This document shows positions 31,871-38,834 of a stretch of DNA of 41,007 nucleotides, piece after piece (position 1 is the first letter of the stretch; each line of letters begins with the position of its first letter). This stretch comes from a virus. The translations under genes were made by a program, and so were the position numbers. Below the pieces are notes generated by a model. It did no database searches and was not told the DNA's origin. It saw only the letters and a list, made by a program, of their open reading frames with translations. The stretch is taken from positions 1-41,007 of the IMG/VR virus record IMGVR_UViG_3300030419_002210; one strand, written 5' to 3'.

Positions 31871-32623
31871 CTAGAGAACAGTAACCGCATCTAAGCTAAA
31901 CGACTTAGGGTCGTATTCTCCCAGAGAGATAGCCCGATAGAGAGAGGGAACTTTTTGTATAAGTTCATCATCCATCGCACTACTCTTGAAGTCATCTTCA
32001 TCAGTGATCTGCTTGAATAACTTAGCAGCCTGTTTTACGCCTTCCTCTGGATTGAATACTGCAACCTTTGTAGGAAGAACTGTAGAGTAAGTTGCGGTAA
32101 CTCTTACTGGTACACCGTCACGCTTACCCGGAGCAGATGGTGGAGTCTCCCAAACAATAAAGTTATTATCGGGGTCTCCGAGTTCCTCATCTTTCTTGGC
32201 TACCATGTAAGGCAGTTCTTTAGTTTGGTACTCGAACCTAGCAACTGAACCGATAAGGTCATCAATGTTTTCATTCAGTGTTATACCTGCATCTTTAAAA
32301 GCAGGAACAACTACACTGAACCACTGTTTATTATCTTTCATTGGTGCGGATGGTTCGTTCCTCACATCATCCCACAGAGAATATGGGTATCGTACAGACC
32401 ACTCCGAAGCGTTAGGCGTTGTGCCATCTACCAACTTCAGTTCAGTTATCTCCTTAATACGGAGAACAAACCATGCCTGTCTCTTACCTGCGTTACGTCC
32501 TGAACTCAATGGACGCTCGCTTGGGTCTAGCGAGAAACTCTCGACTACTCCCTCAACTATCTCTGTTTCTACGTATGTAGACTGAGCCTCTGATTCATTA
32601 ACCACAAGTTTTAATGTAGACAT
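31871..32623 (-). CDS. Putative single-stranded DNA-binding protein, 250 aa
   Basis: First gene of the unit downstream of the promoter at 32714-32742. The N-terminal part (about 20-160) has an OB-fold-like strand order (VEGVVESFSLDP, AWFVLRIKEI, WSVRYPYSLW, SVARFEYQTKELPYMV). The C-terminal part is acidic, with many Asp/Glu. ssDNA-binding proteins typically have this OB plus acidic tail layout and are coded near recombination ATPases. No sequence signature proves it. Start ATG with AAAGG upstream. Confidence 0.5.
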   Translation of the reverse strand: MSTLKLVVNESEAQSTYVETEIVEGVVESFSLDPSERPLSSGRNAGKRQAWFVLRIKEITELKLVDGTTPNASEWSVRYPYSLWDDVRNEPSAPMKDNKQWFSVVVPAFKDAGITLNENIDDLIGSVARFEYQTKELPYMVAKKDEELGDPDNNFIVWETPPSAPGKRDGVPVRVTATYSTVLPTKVAVFNPEEGVKQAAKLFKQITDEDDFKSSAMDDELIQKVPSLYRAISLGEYDPKSFSLDAVTVL

Positions 32624-32713
32624 TCTATACCTTTATAAAACAACTCATTAGATCAAAATAAAACAATAATTATTTGTGTATGGGGTACCTCACTTTCTTA
32701 GTTACGAATGTCT

Positions 32714-32742
32714 AGTTTACCATAATTTGAGAGAAAAGTCAA
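32714..32742 (-). promoter_or_regulatory. Early promoter upstream of ssDNA-binding/recombination genes
   Basis: -35 TTGACT (32737-32742), 17-bp spacer ending TTATGG, -10 TAAACT (32714-32719), with TGG giving an extended -10. It shares its spacer end with the promoter at 260-288. It lies in the 139-bp gap between the helicase gene and the putative ssDNA-binding gene, so the nuclease-polymerase genes can be transcribed separately from the helicase. Confidence 0.65.
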
Positions 32743-32762
32743 TTCTCAAAACGTAGACTAGA

Positions 32763-33752
32763 CTAACGACCCGACCATTGGAGACCTTTCATAATGGAAC
32801 CTTTGTCCCCCTCACGTACTGTCTCCTTAATATGTCCCGACTTCTTTAGTTTATCTATGTTACGGTAAACCGTAGATCGGGGAATGTTCTGATCTTTACA
32901 CCACCCATGAAAATCTTTAGTACTTAACCAATCCACAGATTTGATGTGCAGTCTCATGCGAACAATCGAATCGTTTAGCTGATAAGACTCAGCTTCTAAA
33001 ATACCGGAATCATAATCCATATCTACAAAGAACGGTTCGACTCCTTGAAATCTACTTCTAACATTAGCTACTTCAAAATATCTACGTTCACCATGTTGAT
33101 TCTCATCTAAAGTAAAATGCCATGACATATCTACCATAGCCATGATTGCCCATGACCCTGCGAATCTATTCTGCGCGCTCTCTGATCTCTCCCCTTCATG
33201 ATTGAACCTAGCCCTGTGTTCATGGTGTAAGTACACGATAGAAAGTCGGGGAAACTTTAGCTGTAATCTACGGAAAGATTGCTTGACTGCACCTATGTTC
33301 TCATCACTAGCGGTAGTCCCTGACATAGATGTATACAATGCGTCGAACCCGATTACCTCTATCTTAAGATCTTCAATAACCTTTTCTATATCACTGAGTC
33401 CGTCCCCTGTTCGTAGATCTAACAAGGATGGAATACTTGCAGCCCATCTTCTACCCGTTGCGTCGATACTTTTAACTACAGGGTTTATTCTTTCAGCTAA
33501 ATCTAATGCTCCACCCTCTGTCTGTACACACAAAACGTTCCGAGGTTTTGGAATCATAAGTCTTCCATTACCCCAATCTTTACCCTCAGCTAGATGAACT
33601 GATATCTGATTCCATAGATAAGACTTCCCGGCTTTTTGTTGCCCAATCAAACCTACGATCTGACCCTCATAAAGACAGCCTTCTATATAGGTCTCTCTTG
33701 CTTCTGGCCTTATATTTTCTAAGTCTTTAGTTGTGTATACCTTGTCCGTCAT
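32763..33752 (-). CDS. RepA-like replicative helicase/ATPase with C-terminal winged helix, 329 aa
   Basis: Walker A GQQKAGKS at residues 37-44, Walker B region VIGFDALYTS near 135-145, and a conserved HHEHR motif near 175 expected in the RecA-fold hexameric helicases of the RepA (AAA_25) family. Residues about 265-329 look like a winged helix (DFHGWCKDQNIPRSTVYRNIDKLKKSGHIKE), so the protein can bind DNA sequence-specifically. Such proteins unwind DNA at phage or plasmid origins. The winged helix makes it a natural candidate to recognise repeat arrays such as the phased TTCTA motif (inference). Its ribosome site is weak. Confidence 0.8.
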   Translation of the reverse strand: MTDKVYTTKDLENIRPEARETYIEGCLYEGQIVGLIGQQKAGKSYLWNQISVHLAEGKDWGNGRLMIPKPRNVLCVQTEGGALDLAERINPVVKSIDATGRRWAASIPSLLDLRTGDGLSDIEKVIEDLKIEVIGFDALYTSMSGTTASDENIGAVKQSFRRLQLKFPRLSIVYLHHEHRARFNHEGERSESAQNRFAGSWAIMAMVDMSWHFTLDENQHGERRYFEVANVRSRFQGVEPFFVDMDYDSGILEAESYQLNDSIVRMRLHIKSVDWLSTKDFHGWCKDQNIPRSTVYRNIDKLKKSGHIKETVREGDKGSIMKGLQWSGR

Positions 33753-33806
33753 GTATATATTTGCCCTTTTTGGTATCGGACATTACCGGGGTGAGAGCGA
33801 ACCCAC

Positions 33807-33850
33807 AAAAAAACCGCCGACTCTACTAGCCATAAATAGAGCGTGCGGTT
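33807..33850 (-). terminator. Rho-independent terminator before the helicase gene
   Basis: On the - strand: AACCGC outer stem (reverse of 33845-33850) and inner CTCTA/TAGAG pairs (33821-33825 with 33837-33841), with a 3-by-3 internal loop, followed by a run of seven T (33807-33813). It lies in the 157-bp gap after the small Cys gene and before the helicase start, so helicase transcription must come from read-through or an unrecognised promoter in the remaining 55 bp. Confidence 0.6.
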
Positions 33851-33872
33851 AATCTGCAATATATGGCTATAA

Positions 33873-33893
33873 GTAGGACTGTCCTTGTCCTAC
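33873..33893. promoter_or_regulatory. Perfect 7-bp inverted repeat in the helicase upstream region
   Basis: GTAGGAC (33873-33879) and GTCCTAC (33887-33893), 7-nt loop. No T run adjoins it. It lies between the end of the small Cys gene and the terminator at 33807-33850. It may be a protein-binding site or an RNA stem; nothing more can be said. Confidence 0.45.
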
Positions 33894-33909
33894 GGAAACT
33901 TATTAAAGG

Positions 33910-34047
33910 TTAATAATTACCCTCGTTCCAGTCACTATCTTTAATCTGAACTGTTGCAACTGCATGGCAATATTCGCAAGTAATACAGAGTAATCCGTTC
34001 ATATAAACACTAACGTCATCTATATTTCCAATATGTTTGTGGGGCAT
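33910..34047 (-). CDS. Tiny Cys-rich protein, 45 aa
   Basis: ATG at 34047, 2 nt after the TAG of the upstream nuclease, with AGAGG 6 nt upstream inside that gene's end; stop TAA at 33910-33912. A CxxCxxC cluster (CITCEYCHA) near residues 21-29 suggests a small metal-binding knuckle. It is the second gene of a nuclease-led pair and ends 60 bp before the terminator at 33807-33850. Confidence 0.6.
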   Translation of the reverse strand: MPHKHIGNIDDVSVYMNGLLCITCEYCHAVATVQIKDSDWNEGNY

Positions 34048-34049
34048 AA

Positions 34050-34952
34050 CTAACCTCTTTCCATTAAATTCTGAGCAGGTACTTCACTGATACAAGGTTC
34101 TCTTGCAAAGAACTCACAGTTACGACACTCCCATTCTCCTGATCGTGTGCTTACTTCAGGGAGTTCAGCTTTCTCTTTGATACGAAATCCGGTTGGAGTT
34201 ATCTCTTCAATCCAAGTACTTAACTTATCTCTACGTAATTTCCTACGATCTGAGAGGTACTTCCAGTTAGACTGAATAGCCTGATCTGTAACCGATATCT
34301 TAAAGGTCTCAAACTCTCCGGGGATTACCCAAGCTACTGATAAATAATACTCGTTAGTTCTGCACATATACATTGCAGCTAACATGTACTTAAACCACGC
34401 AGGATTATTGTCGAAGATAACTTCTTCAACTGACTTACCTAATTCTCTGTCAGCTTTCTTTCGTGGAGATGTACGAGTAGTCTTGAACTCATGTAAGTCT
34501 GCTCTATCTAACAATCCTAATCCGTCAGGAGAGTACCACAGTTGTTCTTTGTTATCCCAGACAGGAACTTCGGAATGCTCTCCGAATACAAAATCCTGTA
34601 GTGCGTACCCAAACCCAAACATGATAGTCATGTTGCTATCAAAACTACTCTCTAATGTTTTCGGGTCGTACTTGATTCCCCAATACCTGCTAGTTAAAGG
34701 TGGGTTATTAGGATGGTATCTATCTGTTGGTGGGTTATCTGTAACAGTACGAAACTGACGTAGCTTTTTTAATACCGATCTTCTTTGGCAGTAGATATCA
34801 TCAGAAAGATGATCGTCTAATTCTGAACCATACCTCTGTCCTGAAAGTCTTGAGTTTGCTAAACGTAATAGTTCAGTACGACTTCGAGGGTCACGGGATA
34901 TCGTGATTCCATTACTAGTAAATGGACTAAAGTCTGATGCTTCAAGTGGCAT
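34050..34952 (-). CDS. RecB/Cas4-like PD-(D/E)XK nuclease with Fe-S cysteines, 300 aa
   Basis: Nuclease core at residues 142-160: Asp 143 in SPDGLG, then HEFKTT with E155 and K157 (the E-x-K of PD-(D/E)XK enzymes). A single Cys at 55 (DIYCQRRS) and a C-terminal trio C276, C279, C287 (WECRNCEFF...PC) match the 1+3 cysteine pattern of 4Fe-4S clusters in Cas4 and AddB-type exonucleases. Likely a 5'-3' or bidirectional exonuclease that makes single strands for annealing with the ATPase downstream. Its ribosome site is paired in a leader hairpin (34958-35005), so translation may be regulated. Confidence 0.8.
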   Translation of the reverse strand: MPLEASDFSPFTSNGITISRDPRSRTELLRLANSRLSGQRYGSELDDHLSDDIYCQRRSVLKKLRQFRTVTDNPPTDRYHPNNPPLTSRYWGIKYDPKTLESSFDSNMTIMFGFGYALQDFVFGEHSEVPVWDNKEQLWYSPDGLGLLDRADLHEFKTTRTSPRKKADRELGKSVEEVIFDNNPAWFKYMLAAMYMCRTNEYYLSVAWVIPGEFETFKISVTDQAIQSNWKYLSDRRKLRRDKLSTWIEEITPTGFRIKEKAELPEVSTRSGEWECRNCEFFAREPCISEVPAQNLMERG

Positions 34953-34957
34953 ATTTT

Positions 34958-35005
34958 CTCCTCTGCGTTAACCCTAAAGCCCCTGCTCAGTTAGACTGGC
35001 AGAGG
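34958..35005 (-). promoter_or_regulatory. Leader stem that covers the nuclease ribosome site
   Basis: CCTCTGC (reverse of 34999-35005) pairs perfectly with GCAGAGG (reverse of 34960-34966). The latter runs straight into the Shine-Dalgarno AGGAG (34958-34962) 5 nt before the ATG. The RNA between contains a further short CAGT/ACTG stem. When folded, the ribosome site is mostly hidden, as in translation-regulating leaders. No known riboswitch class is recognised. Confidence 0.45.
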
Positions 35006-35030
35006 CAATAAGACTATATTCTATTGTAAT

Positions 35031-35342
35031 TTAGGATTCTATTCTAAGAATCATAAACCCATCCCAGTCCATTTCAGGTGAGATTACTTGCTTGGTAGCA
35101 ATTCCATACCCAAGTTTCTTAGCATCGGCTGTGATTCTACCTGCTAGGTAACTTGCGCGCTTACGTGCGTCCTCTGTACCCAAGTCTTTAGTGCCACCGG
35201 AAACATCTAACCACTTCCTGTCAAAGTGAAAACCGCTTCCAATTTCTAAGTCTCTTGCGATACCAACTGCTTCAATTGGCTCTCTACCAATAGAGCGGGG
35301 GGTTGCAGTATTCTGATATACTGCGGAGTCGATAGCACCCAT
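35031..35342 (-). CDS. Hypothetical early protein, 103 aa
   Basis: ATG with GGAGA upstream, driven by the promoter at 35435-35464. The product is mixed alpha/beta, with a Gly-rich N-terminus (AVYQNTATPRSIGREP) and an Arg/Lys helix (DARKRASYLAGRITADAKKLG) in the middle. No family recognised. It leads the unit that includes the RecB/Cas4-like nuclease. Confidence 0.65.
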   Translation of the reverse strand: MGAIDSAVYQNTATPRSIGREPIEAVGIARDLEIGSGFHFDRKWLDVSGGTKDLGTEDARKRASYLAGRITADAKKLGYGIATKQVISPEMDWDGFMILRIES

Positions 35343-35434
35343 GTTCTAGTCTCCTTTACTCGGGTGGTTTTCTCAACATATATTCTATAACATACTGTTC
35401 GTCTCTAAGCGAAAGCTGTTATTGAACTACCTCT

Positions 35435-35464
35435 ATTTTATCATAAATAAATGATGTCTGTCAA
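35435..35464 (-). promoter_or_regulatory. Early promoter (TTGACA, 18 bp, TAAAAT) overlapping a + strand gene start
   Basis: A consensus -35 TTGACA (35459-35464), 18-bp spacer ending in TGA, and -10 TAAAAT (35435-35440), an extended -10 of the TGN type. It serves the 103-aa and nuclease genes. Its -35 and spacer lie inside the first codons of the + strand gene at 35451, so the two transcripts must interfere or exclude each other. Confidence 0.65.
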
Positions 35465-36005
35465 TAATAAACTCAAAAATCTGTCAACATTCCTCACCCA
35501 AAAACAGATAAGGTTTCTAAATGAACGTCCGAAATACACTTCAGATAAGAAGTGTGCTGTAGCGGTAGAGTTACATCCTAAGACTGTAGGTGTATGGCGT
35601 ACTCGATCAGAGCAATTTGCAGAAGCACATGATCTTGTTAGGTCGGAGATAAAGAACGGGTACGCAGAGTTTGATAAGGAAAAGTTTTTTGAAGAAAGAA
35701 TTATTCCAGAGTCCATTAAGCGAGTTGCTGAAATTGTAGGGCAACCCATAACTGATGGGATGAATGCACAGAGGATGGGTAAGATTGGGGATACCGCTAT
35801 AAAAGTATTGGGTGGGAGAGGATACCTTAAGCCAGAAACGGAAGCTGTTTTTAATATCGGAATTGTAGCTGCGGAAGCTATAAAAGAGAACCGAGAATAC
35901 GTTCCTGTCTGGATGAAGCAGGAATCTACTGAACAGTCTGAAGTCTCACAGCCTGACCAGCCTTTAGATTCCGAATCCAGATCTCAAAGTTCATTGTCTA
36001 GTTAG
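35451..36005 (+). CDS. HTH protein, possible small terminase subunit, 184 aa
   Basis: The only + strand gene within the early block. Residues 15-55 read FLTQKQIRFLNERPKYTSDKKCAVAVELHPKTVGVWR, a helix-turn-helix layout (L-T-x-x-Q-x-x-F...A-x-x-x-x-x-x-x-x-T-V-x-x-W) like the DNA-binding part of phage small terminase subunits. It is followed by a long helical stretch suited to oligomerisation and a Ser/Gln/Glu-rich disordered tail. The ATG pair at 35451-35456 has no Shine-Dalgarno sequence, and a stop lies directly upstream in frame. Alternatives: a transcription regulator. Its lone position away from the large subunit is odd but seen in some phages. Confidence 0.55.
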   Translation: MMSVNNKLKNLSTFLTQKQIRFLNERPKYTSDKKCAVAVELHPKTVGVWRTRSEQFAEAHDLVRSEIKNGYAEFDKEKFFEERIIPESIKRVAEIVGQPITDGMNAQRMGKIGDTAIKVLGGRGYLKPETEAVFNIGIVAAEAIKENREYVPVWMKQESTEQSEVSQPDQPLDSESRSQSSLSS

Positions 36006-36079
36006 GCCGTTTAATATAGGACTCTTCTACGAAGTCCATGTCTTGAACGAGAGACTACCTATAATTCTGGATTAACTTT

Positions 36080-36217
36080 CTATCGGATAGGTTGCCATCT
36101 CCCGTACAGGTTGAATCGCTTTGCACCGCACTCAAGGCAGGTGTCATGAGCGACTGGAACCCAACTAATTTTTATGACTAGGTGCTTACACAAATCTGTA
36201 TATTTACGCTGAGTCAT
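36080..36217 (-). CDS. Small Cys-containing protein, 45 aa
   Basis: The ATG at 36217 overlaps the TGA of the upstream gene (ATGA) and has AAAGGAGA 5 nt upstream, so it is preferred over a start 33 codons earlier. It contains CLECG near residue 27 and an early Cys, compatible with a single zinc knuckle, and a basic C-terminus. It is the last gene of a tightly coupled cluster and converges with the + strand HTH gene across 74 bp, where a short GGACT/AGTCC stem (36019-36037) could act as a weak bidirectional stop. Confidence 0.55.
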   Translation of the reverse strand: MTQRKYTDLCKHLVIKISWVPVAHDTCLECGAKRFNLYGRWQPIR

Positions 36218-36552
36218 TCCGTCTCCTTTTCTATTGTAGGCAACCTGTTGTAAGCACTCGGGTCTAAGTCTAAGAAGAAGATATCGTCGCGTTCTTTTCC
36301 ATACTTGACTATACATCTAATCACGGTTTGATTGACATCATCTATTGCAAAAGTATCTGTTATAAGATAGCGAATATCTTTGTAGTAAATCTCTCCTGCT
36401 TCAAAAAGTTCTTCTTTTGCAACTACTTCATCAATAAACCGAGCCATGTCGATAGATCGGTGGTATTTTTTAGCCGTTGCTACGTTATTTAGTTTAACTA
36501 GTTCTTCTATCCCGTCGATGTAACGGTATGTTTTATTAGTCTTGGATTGCAT
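36214..36552 (-). CDS. Hypothetical early protein, 112 aa
   Basis: Helical N-terminal half with charged residues (YRYIDGIEELVKLNNVATAKKYHRS), strand-rich C-terminal half (YLITDTFAIDDVNQTVIRCIVKYGKERDDIFFLDL). No known motif. It overlaps its upstream neighbour by 17 nt and its downstream one by 4 nt. Codon use is like the neighbours, and the compact arrangement is typical of phage early host-takeover genes; its own function is unknown. Confidence 0.6.
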   Translation of the reverse strand: MQSKTNKTYRYIDGIEELVKLNNVATAKKYHRSIDMARFIDEVVAKEELFEAGEIYYKDIRYLITDTFAIDDVNQTVIRCIVKYGKERDDIFFLDLDPSAYNRLPTIEKETE

Positions 36553-36814
36553 CGTATATTTCTCCCCAATTTACTCTCCAAACAGAGCCTATATCATCAA
36601 ACATTGTTGTTAGTTTTTCGGACTGTGGTTTGAGATCAAACATCTCATCTATCCAGTCCTCTAGCATTTCTGAATTAGCTGTCTGAAGTGCCATTAGATA
36701 TAGGTCTTCTTCATTAGTTATCCAAAGGTGTGCTGCCCATGTTTCTCTATTAGTCCACCCTGAATACGTTCCTTGATTGTAGTGGAACCCTGCTTTTGTA
36801 GATGTATTAGGCAT
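36536..36814 (-). CDS. Acidic hypothetical protein, 92 aa (possible DUF7249-type)
   Basis: N-terminal GTYSGWTNRETWAAHLW followed by an acidic helical body. The 'GWTNRETW-x-x-xLW' motif is one I recognise as widespread in small phage and plasmid proteins (often left as hypothetical), where it opens a helical domain. Its ATG overlaps the upstream stop by one base (TAATG). Function unknown; possibly an inhibitor or regulator of host proteins. The DUF number is from memory and uncertain. Confidence 0.65.
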   Translation of the reverse strand: MPNTSTKAGFHYNQGTYSGWTNRETWAAHLWITNEEDLYLMALQTANSEMLEDWIDEMFDLKPQSEKLTTMFDDIGSVWRVNWGEIYDAIQD

Positions 36815-37119
36815 TAGTAATAATCTCCTGCATTTCTAGCGTCTCTCTTAGCGTCTGCGTGATCAGCTTCAATAGAATCGTATATGTCATCGCATGAACA
36901 CTCACATCGACAAGCGTTATCTAAGTCACCACAGAGATCACAAATGTCGTGTATCTCGTCACACAAATCTCCCTCTCCGTAATTGTCGTACCAAAGTCCG
37001 TCCTGTTTTCTAACGCAGAACGCTACATAGTCCTCATGCTGATGGCATAGATAATGGTGTTCTATTCCGTCAATAGATTCCCAGTCTCTTTTTGTCATTC
37101 CGTCTGGATAGTTACTCAT
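36814..37119 (-). CDS. Cys-rich acidic early protein, 101 aa
   Basis: The central segment has closely packed Cys (CDEIHDICDLCGDLDNACRC ECSC, residues about 52-75), suggesting one or two metal sites. The whole protein is strongly acidic (Asp/Glu-rich ends) and begins with an aromatic-rich domain (HHYLCHQHEDYVAFCVRKQDGLWYDNYGEG). ATG with 4-nt overlap to the previous gene. Acidic small early proteins of phages often mimic DNA or bind host enzymes; that is only a suggestion here. Confidence 0.6.
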   Translation of the reverse strand: MSNYPDGMTKRDWESIDGIEHHYLCHQHEDYVAFCVRKQDGLWYDNYGEGDLCDEIHDICDLCGDLDNACRCECSCDDIYDSIEADHADAKRDARNAGDYY

Positions 37120-37343
37120 TTACTCTTTTCCTTTTTAATCTGACCGCCGATGATCTCCTTGTACACCGCATTGTTGGAGGTTCCAACACGTAGGCTGTAC
37201 TTCTGATCGCCCACTTTGCCGTAACTCAACGGGTCAATCTCATCGTTGTCAATCAATTCAAGTGCTTCGGCAAGTGAACCTGCTTTTACCTCAAATGTTT
37301 CTGACCAACCTGTTTCTACTATGATCTCGTATGTATTAGACAA
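37116..37343 (-). CDS. Hypothetical early protein, 75 aa
   Basis: Begins with a beta strand reading TYEIIVETGWSETFEVKAGSLAEALELID, a strand-helix layout seen in small ubiquitin-like or DUF-type phage proteins, then IDPLSYGKVGDQKYSLRV. RBS AGGAGGA before ATG. Ends with a 4-nt overlap into the next gene. No known family. Confidence 0.6.
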   Translation of the reverse strand: MSNTYEIIVETGWSETFEVKAGSLAEALELIDNDEIDPLSYGKVGDQKYSLRVGTSNNAVYKEIIGGQIKKEKSK

Positions 37344-37357
37344 ACCTGTCCTCCTTT

Positions 37358-37555
37358 TTATGATTGAAGATGTTCTGCAAAATCACCGTAATCAACGTCA
37401 CTCGATTCGTAGTCAGTGTAGCCTTTTTCTCTACACATGCAGTCACAAACACACATATCGTTGTCGTCACCTATAACTACACCGCAATAACATTCACTAA
37501 CATTGTTGATGCCTTGAAAATCATCATGGTATGGGCAATCTTCGTGGTGATTCAT
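37358..37555 (-). CDS. Cys/Asp-rich early protein, 65 aa
   Basis: Eight or nine Cys residues, with CPYHDDF near the start, CYCGVVIGDDNDMCVCDCMC in the middle and an acidic end. Likely binds one or two metal ions. The ATG overlaps the upstream stop by one base (TAATG). It belongs to the same coupled cluster as its neighbours. No family recognised. Confidence 0.55.
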   Translation of the reverse strand: MNHHEDCPYHDDFQGINNVSECYCGVVIGDDNDMCVCDCMCREKGYTDYESSDVDYGDFAEHLQS

Positions 37556-37764
37556 TATTCAACCCTTTCTGATTGGACATTCTTTAGAAGTTCTTCTGTC
37601 TCTTTATCGTTAGGCATAAACACAGATAGATCATTAGTCTTACTGGTATGACTCATTGAGTGAAAAGTCCAGTGAATATTCTCATGTAGTCGTATCTCCA
37701 GAACTACTGTTCCACTCTTTAGACGAATATGCCGAAACTTTACTCTTGGTGTTGTGTCGTCCAT
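37555..37764 (-). CDS. Hypothetical early protein, 69 aa
   Basis: A beta-rich start (TPRVKFRHIRLKSGTVVLEIRLHENIHWTFHS) followed by a charged helix (MPNDKETEELLKNVQSERVE). No motif recognised. The ATG follows the stop of the 43-aa zinc-knuckle gene after 2 nt; its own stop overlaps the next start by one base. Confidence 0.55.
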   Translation of the reverse strand: MDDTTPRVKFRHIRLKSGTVVLEIRLHENIHWTFHSMSHTSKTNDLSVFMPNDKETEELLKNVQSERVE

Positions 37765-37766
37765 AA

Positions 37767-37898
37767 CTATGGCTTTACTCTTTCTAGTTCTACAGATTCG
37801 CAGTCATGTCCGTAGTACCACTCTTGGTTATCTTTCTCATCAAACAGGTTAAATTCCCGTTGACATTCAGGGCATATAGCATTTGTCCACATGCACAT
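37767..37898 (-). CDS. Tiny zinc-knuckle-like protein, 43 aa
   Basis: ATG at 37898 (a second in-frame ATG at 37892 is possible) with AGAAAGGG upstream; TAG at 37767-37769. CPEC at residues 9-12 and HDC at about 29-31 give the four-ligand pattern of a compact zinc site. Acidic/aromatic middle (NLFDEKDNQEWYYGHDCE). It begins the coupled cluster that continues to 36080. Confidence 0.6.
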   Translation of the reverse strand: MCMWTNAICPECQREFNLFDEKDNQEWYYGHDCESVELERVKP

Positions 37899-37912
37899 TC
37901 CCTTTCTATTGT

Positions 37913-37932
37913 CTAGTCTTTTGATTGACTAG
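37913..37932. promoter_or_regulatory. CTAGTC/GACTAG inverted repeat, 8-nt loop
   Basis: CTAGTC (37913-37918) and GACTAG (37927-37932) in the leader of the 43-aa gene. The identical arms occur at 38698-38713 directly downstream of a strong promoter, so it is probably the same kind of leader element. No clear promoter was found just upstream here. Confidence 0.5.
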
Positions 37933-37968
37933 CTTTTAGATTCACTTTCAATAATAAATGTATGGGGT

Positions 37969-37995
37969 TGCGTTCTAGTCCACGGGACTGACGCA
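37969..37995. promoter_or_regulatory. Two-part stem-loop in the 130-bp gap before the small-gene cluster
   Basis: TGCGT (37969-37973) pairs with ACGCA (37991-37995), and AGTCC (37977-37981) with GGACT (37985-37989), leaving a 3-nt loop and small internal asymmetry. No T run on either strand, so probably not a terminator. On the - strand an AAAGGAG lies just upstream with only CTG as a possible start; a 27-aa frame follows but is unconvincing. Confidence 0.45.
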
Positions 37996-38028
37996 GATTG
38001 CTCCTTTCAAAATCTGATGGGATTTCTA

Positions 38029-38655
38029 TTACGCTACTACGGTGTAGGTCTTGTTGGTTGTGTACCGGATACCTTCTCTAATGTAAGTCTTGTATCCGTC
38101 TCCGAGCATACTCTCTACTACACTCTGGAATGGGCGTTGCTTGTAATTCTGGCGAGACCATTCTTGTAAAAATCTACGGTATCCCTTTATTACAGTTTCC
38201 CGTTCAGGATAATCATCATATCCGTATCCACATTCGTCCATTTCTATCCCAATGTAGTTTGCTATTTCAGTCTGAACTTGTTCTAGAGTTTCAGCTATGT
38301 CATCTCTACTGTTCACAAATCTAATAGCACATTCGTATGCTTCTTCGTAGCAAATTTCTGATCTTACTTCATCTTCTAACTCGTAGAGAATGTCTTCTGC
38401 TCCGAATATTAGCGGGTAATCTTTTAATTGTTTTGCTATGTCTCGCGCCCACTCTGCTTTTTTACTTTTCTCTGCTACAAAGAAATGATTATCTTCAAAG
38501 AAGCATTCATCTTCTATCTTTTCGTATTGGATTATATCTTCTACATATATTTTATTAGCTTCTGATACTAAATCCCGATCACCCCATGATGTATCTCTAT
38601 CTACAAAATACTCTCCACAATCTATCCAATCAACTAATGATTTACTTAAAGGCAT
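38029..38655 (-). CDS. Acidic early protein, 208 aa, unknown
   Basis: The first gene behind the promoter at 38723-38751. It is strongly acidic (many Glu/Asp), helical, with aromatic residues and scattered Cys (for example DECFFEDNHFF, EECYE-type clusters). No catalytic motif. The net charge and early expression suggest an inhibitor or DNA mimic acting on host proteins, a known class of phage early proteins; this is inference. The leader between promoter and ATG contains TAGA-rich sequence and a hairpin but only a weak ribosome site. Confidence 0.6.
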   Translation of the reverse strand: MPLSKSLVDWIDCGEYFVDRDTSWGDRDLVSEANKIYVEDIIQYEKIEDECFFEDNHFFVAEKSKKAEWARDIAKQLKDYPLIFGAEDILYELEDEVRSEICYEEAYECAIRFVNSRDDIAETLEQVQTEIANYIGIEMDECGYGYDDYPERETVIKGYRRFLQEWSRQNYKQRPFQSVVESMLGDGYKTYIREGIRYTTNKTYTVVA

Positions 38656-38697
38656 TGTTTATTTCTACTTTCTAAATCTATTCTCTAGATCTACTGT

Positions 38698-38713
38698 CTA
38701 GTCTATTGACTAG
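38698..38713 (-). promoter_or_regulatory. Stem-loop at the predicted 5' end of the 208-aa gene transcript
   Basis: CTAGTC, four-base loop, GACTAG; the predicted start (near 38716) lies at its edge. Same arrangement as 238-252 behind the twin promoter, with different sequence, so the structure rather than the bases appears to be kept. Confidence 0.5.
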
Positions 38714-38722
38714 CCTATTGAT

Positions 38723-38751
38723 ATTATACCACAAATTACAATATGTTGCAA
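38723..38751 (-). promoter_or_regulatory. Sigma70-like early promoter (TTGCAA, 17 bp, TATAAT)
   Basis: -35 TTGCAA (38746-38751), 17-bp spacer ending TTGTGG, -10 TATAAT (38723-38728) with extended TGG. It shares both boxes, spacer length and extended -10 with the promoter at 260-288. It follows a terminator (38768-38825), so it clearly begins a new transcription unit. Confidence 0.75.
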
Positions 38752-38767
38752 CTCTCAATGTCATTCT

Positions 38768-38825
38768 AAAATAAAACTAGGGGTGTAAACTCTAGTGTAT
38801 CTCTACACCTTAAGTCTACACCCCT
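38768..38825 (-). terminator. Intrinsic terminator after the small early genes
   Basis: AGGGGTGTA (reverse of 38817-38825) pairs over 9 bp with TACACCCCT (reverse of 38779-38787); the loop holds a second hairpin GTGTA/TACAC (38795-38808). Downstream on the - strand is a T-rich tail (TTTTATTTT, 38768-38777). It begins 10 bp after the stop of the 86-aa gene, so it ends the transcript coming from the contig join. Confidence 0.75.
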
Positions 38826-38834
38826 ATATTCTAC

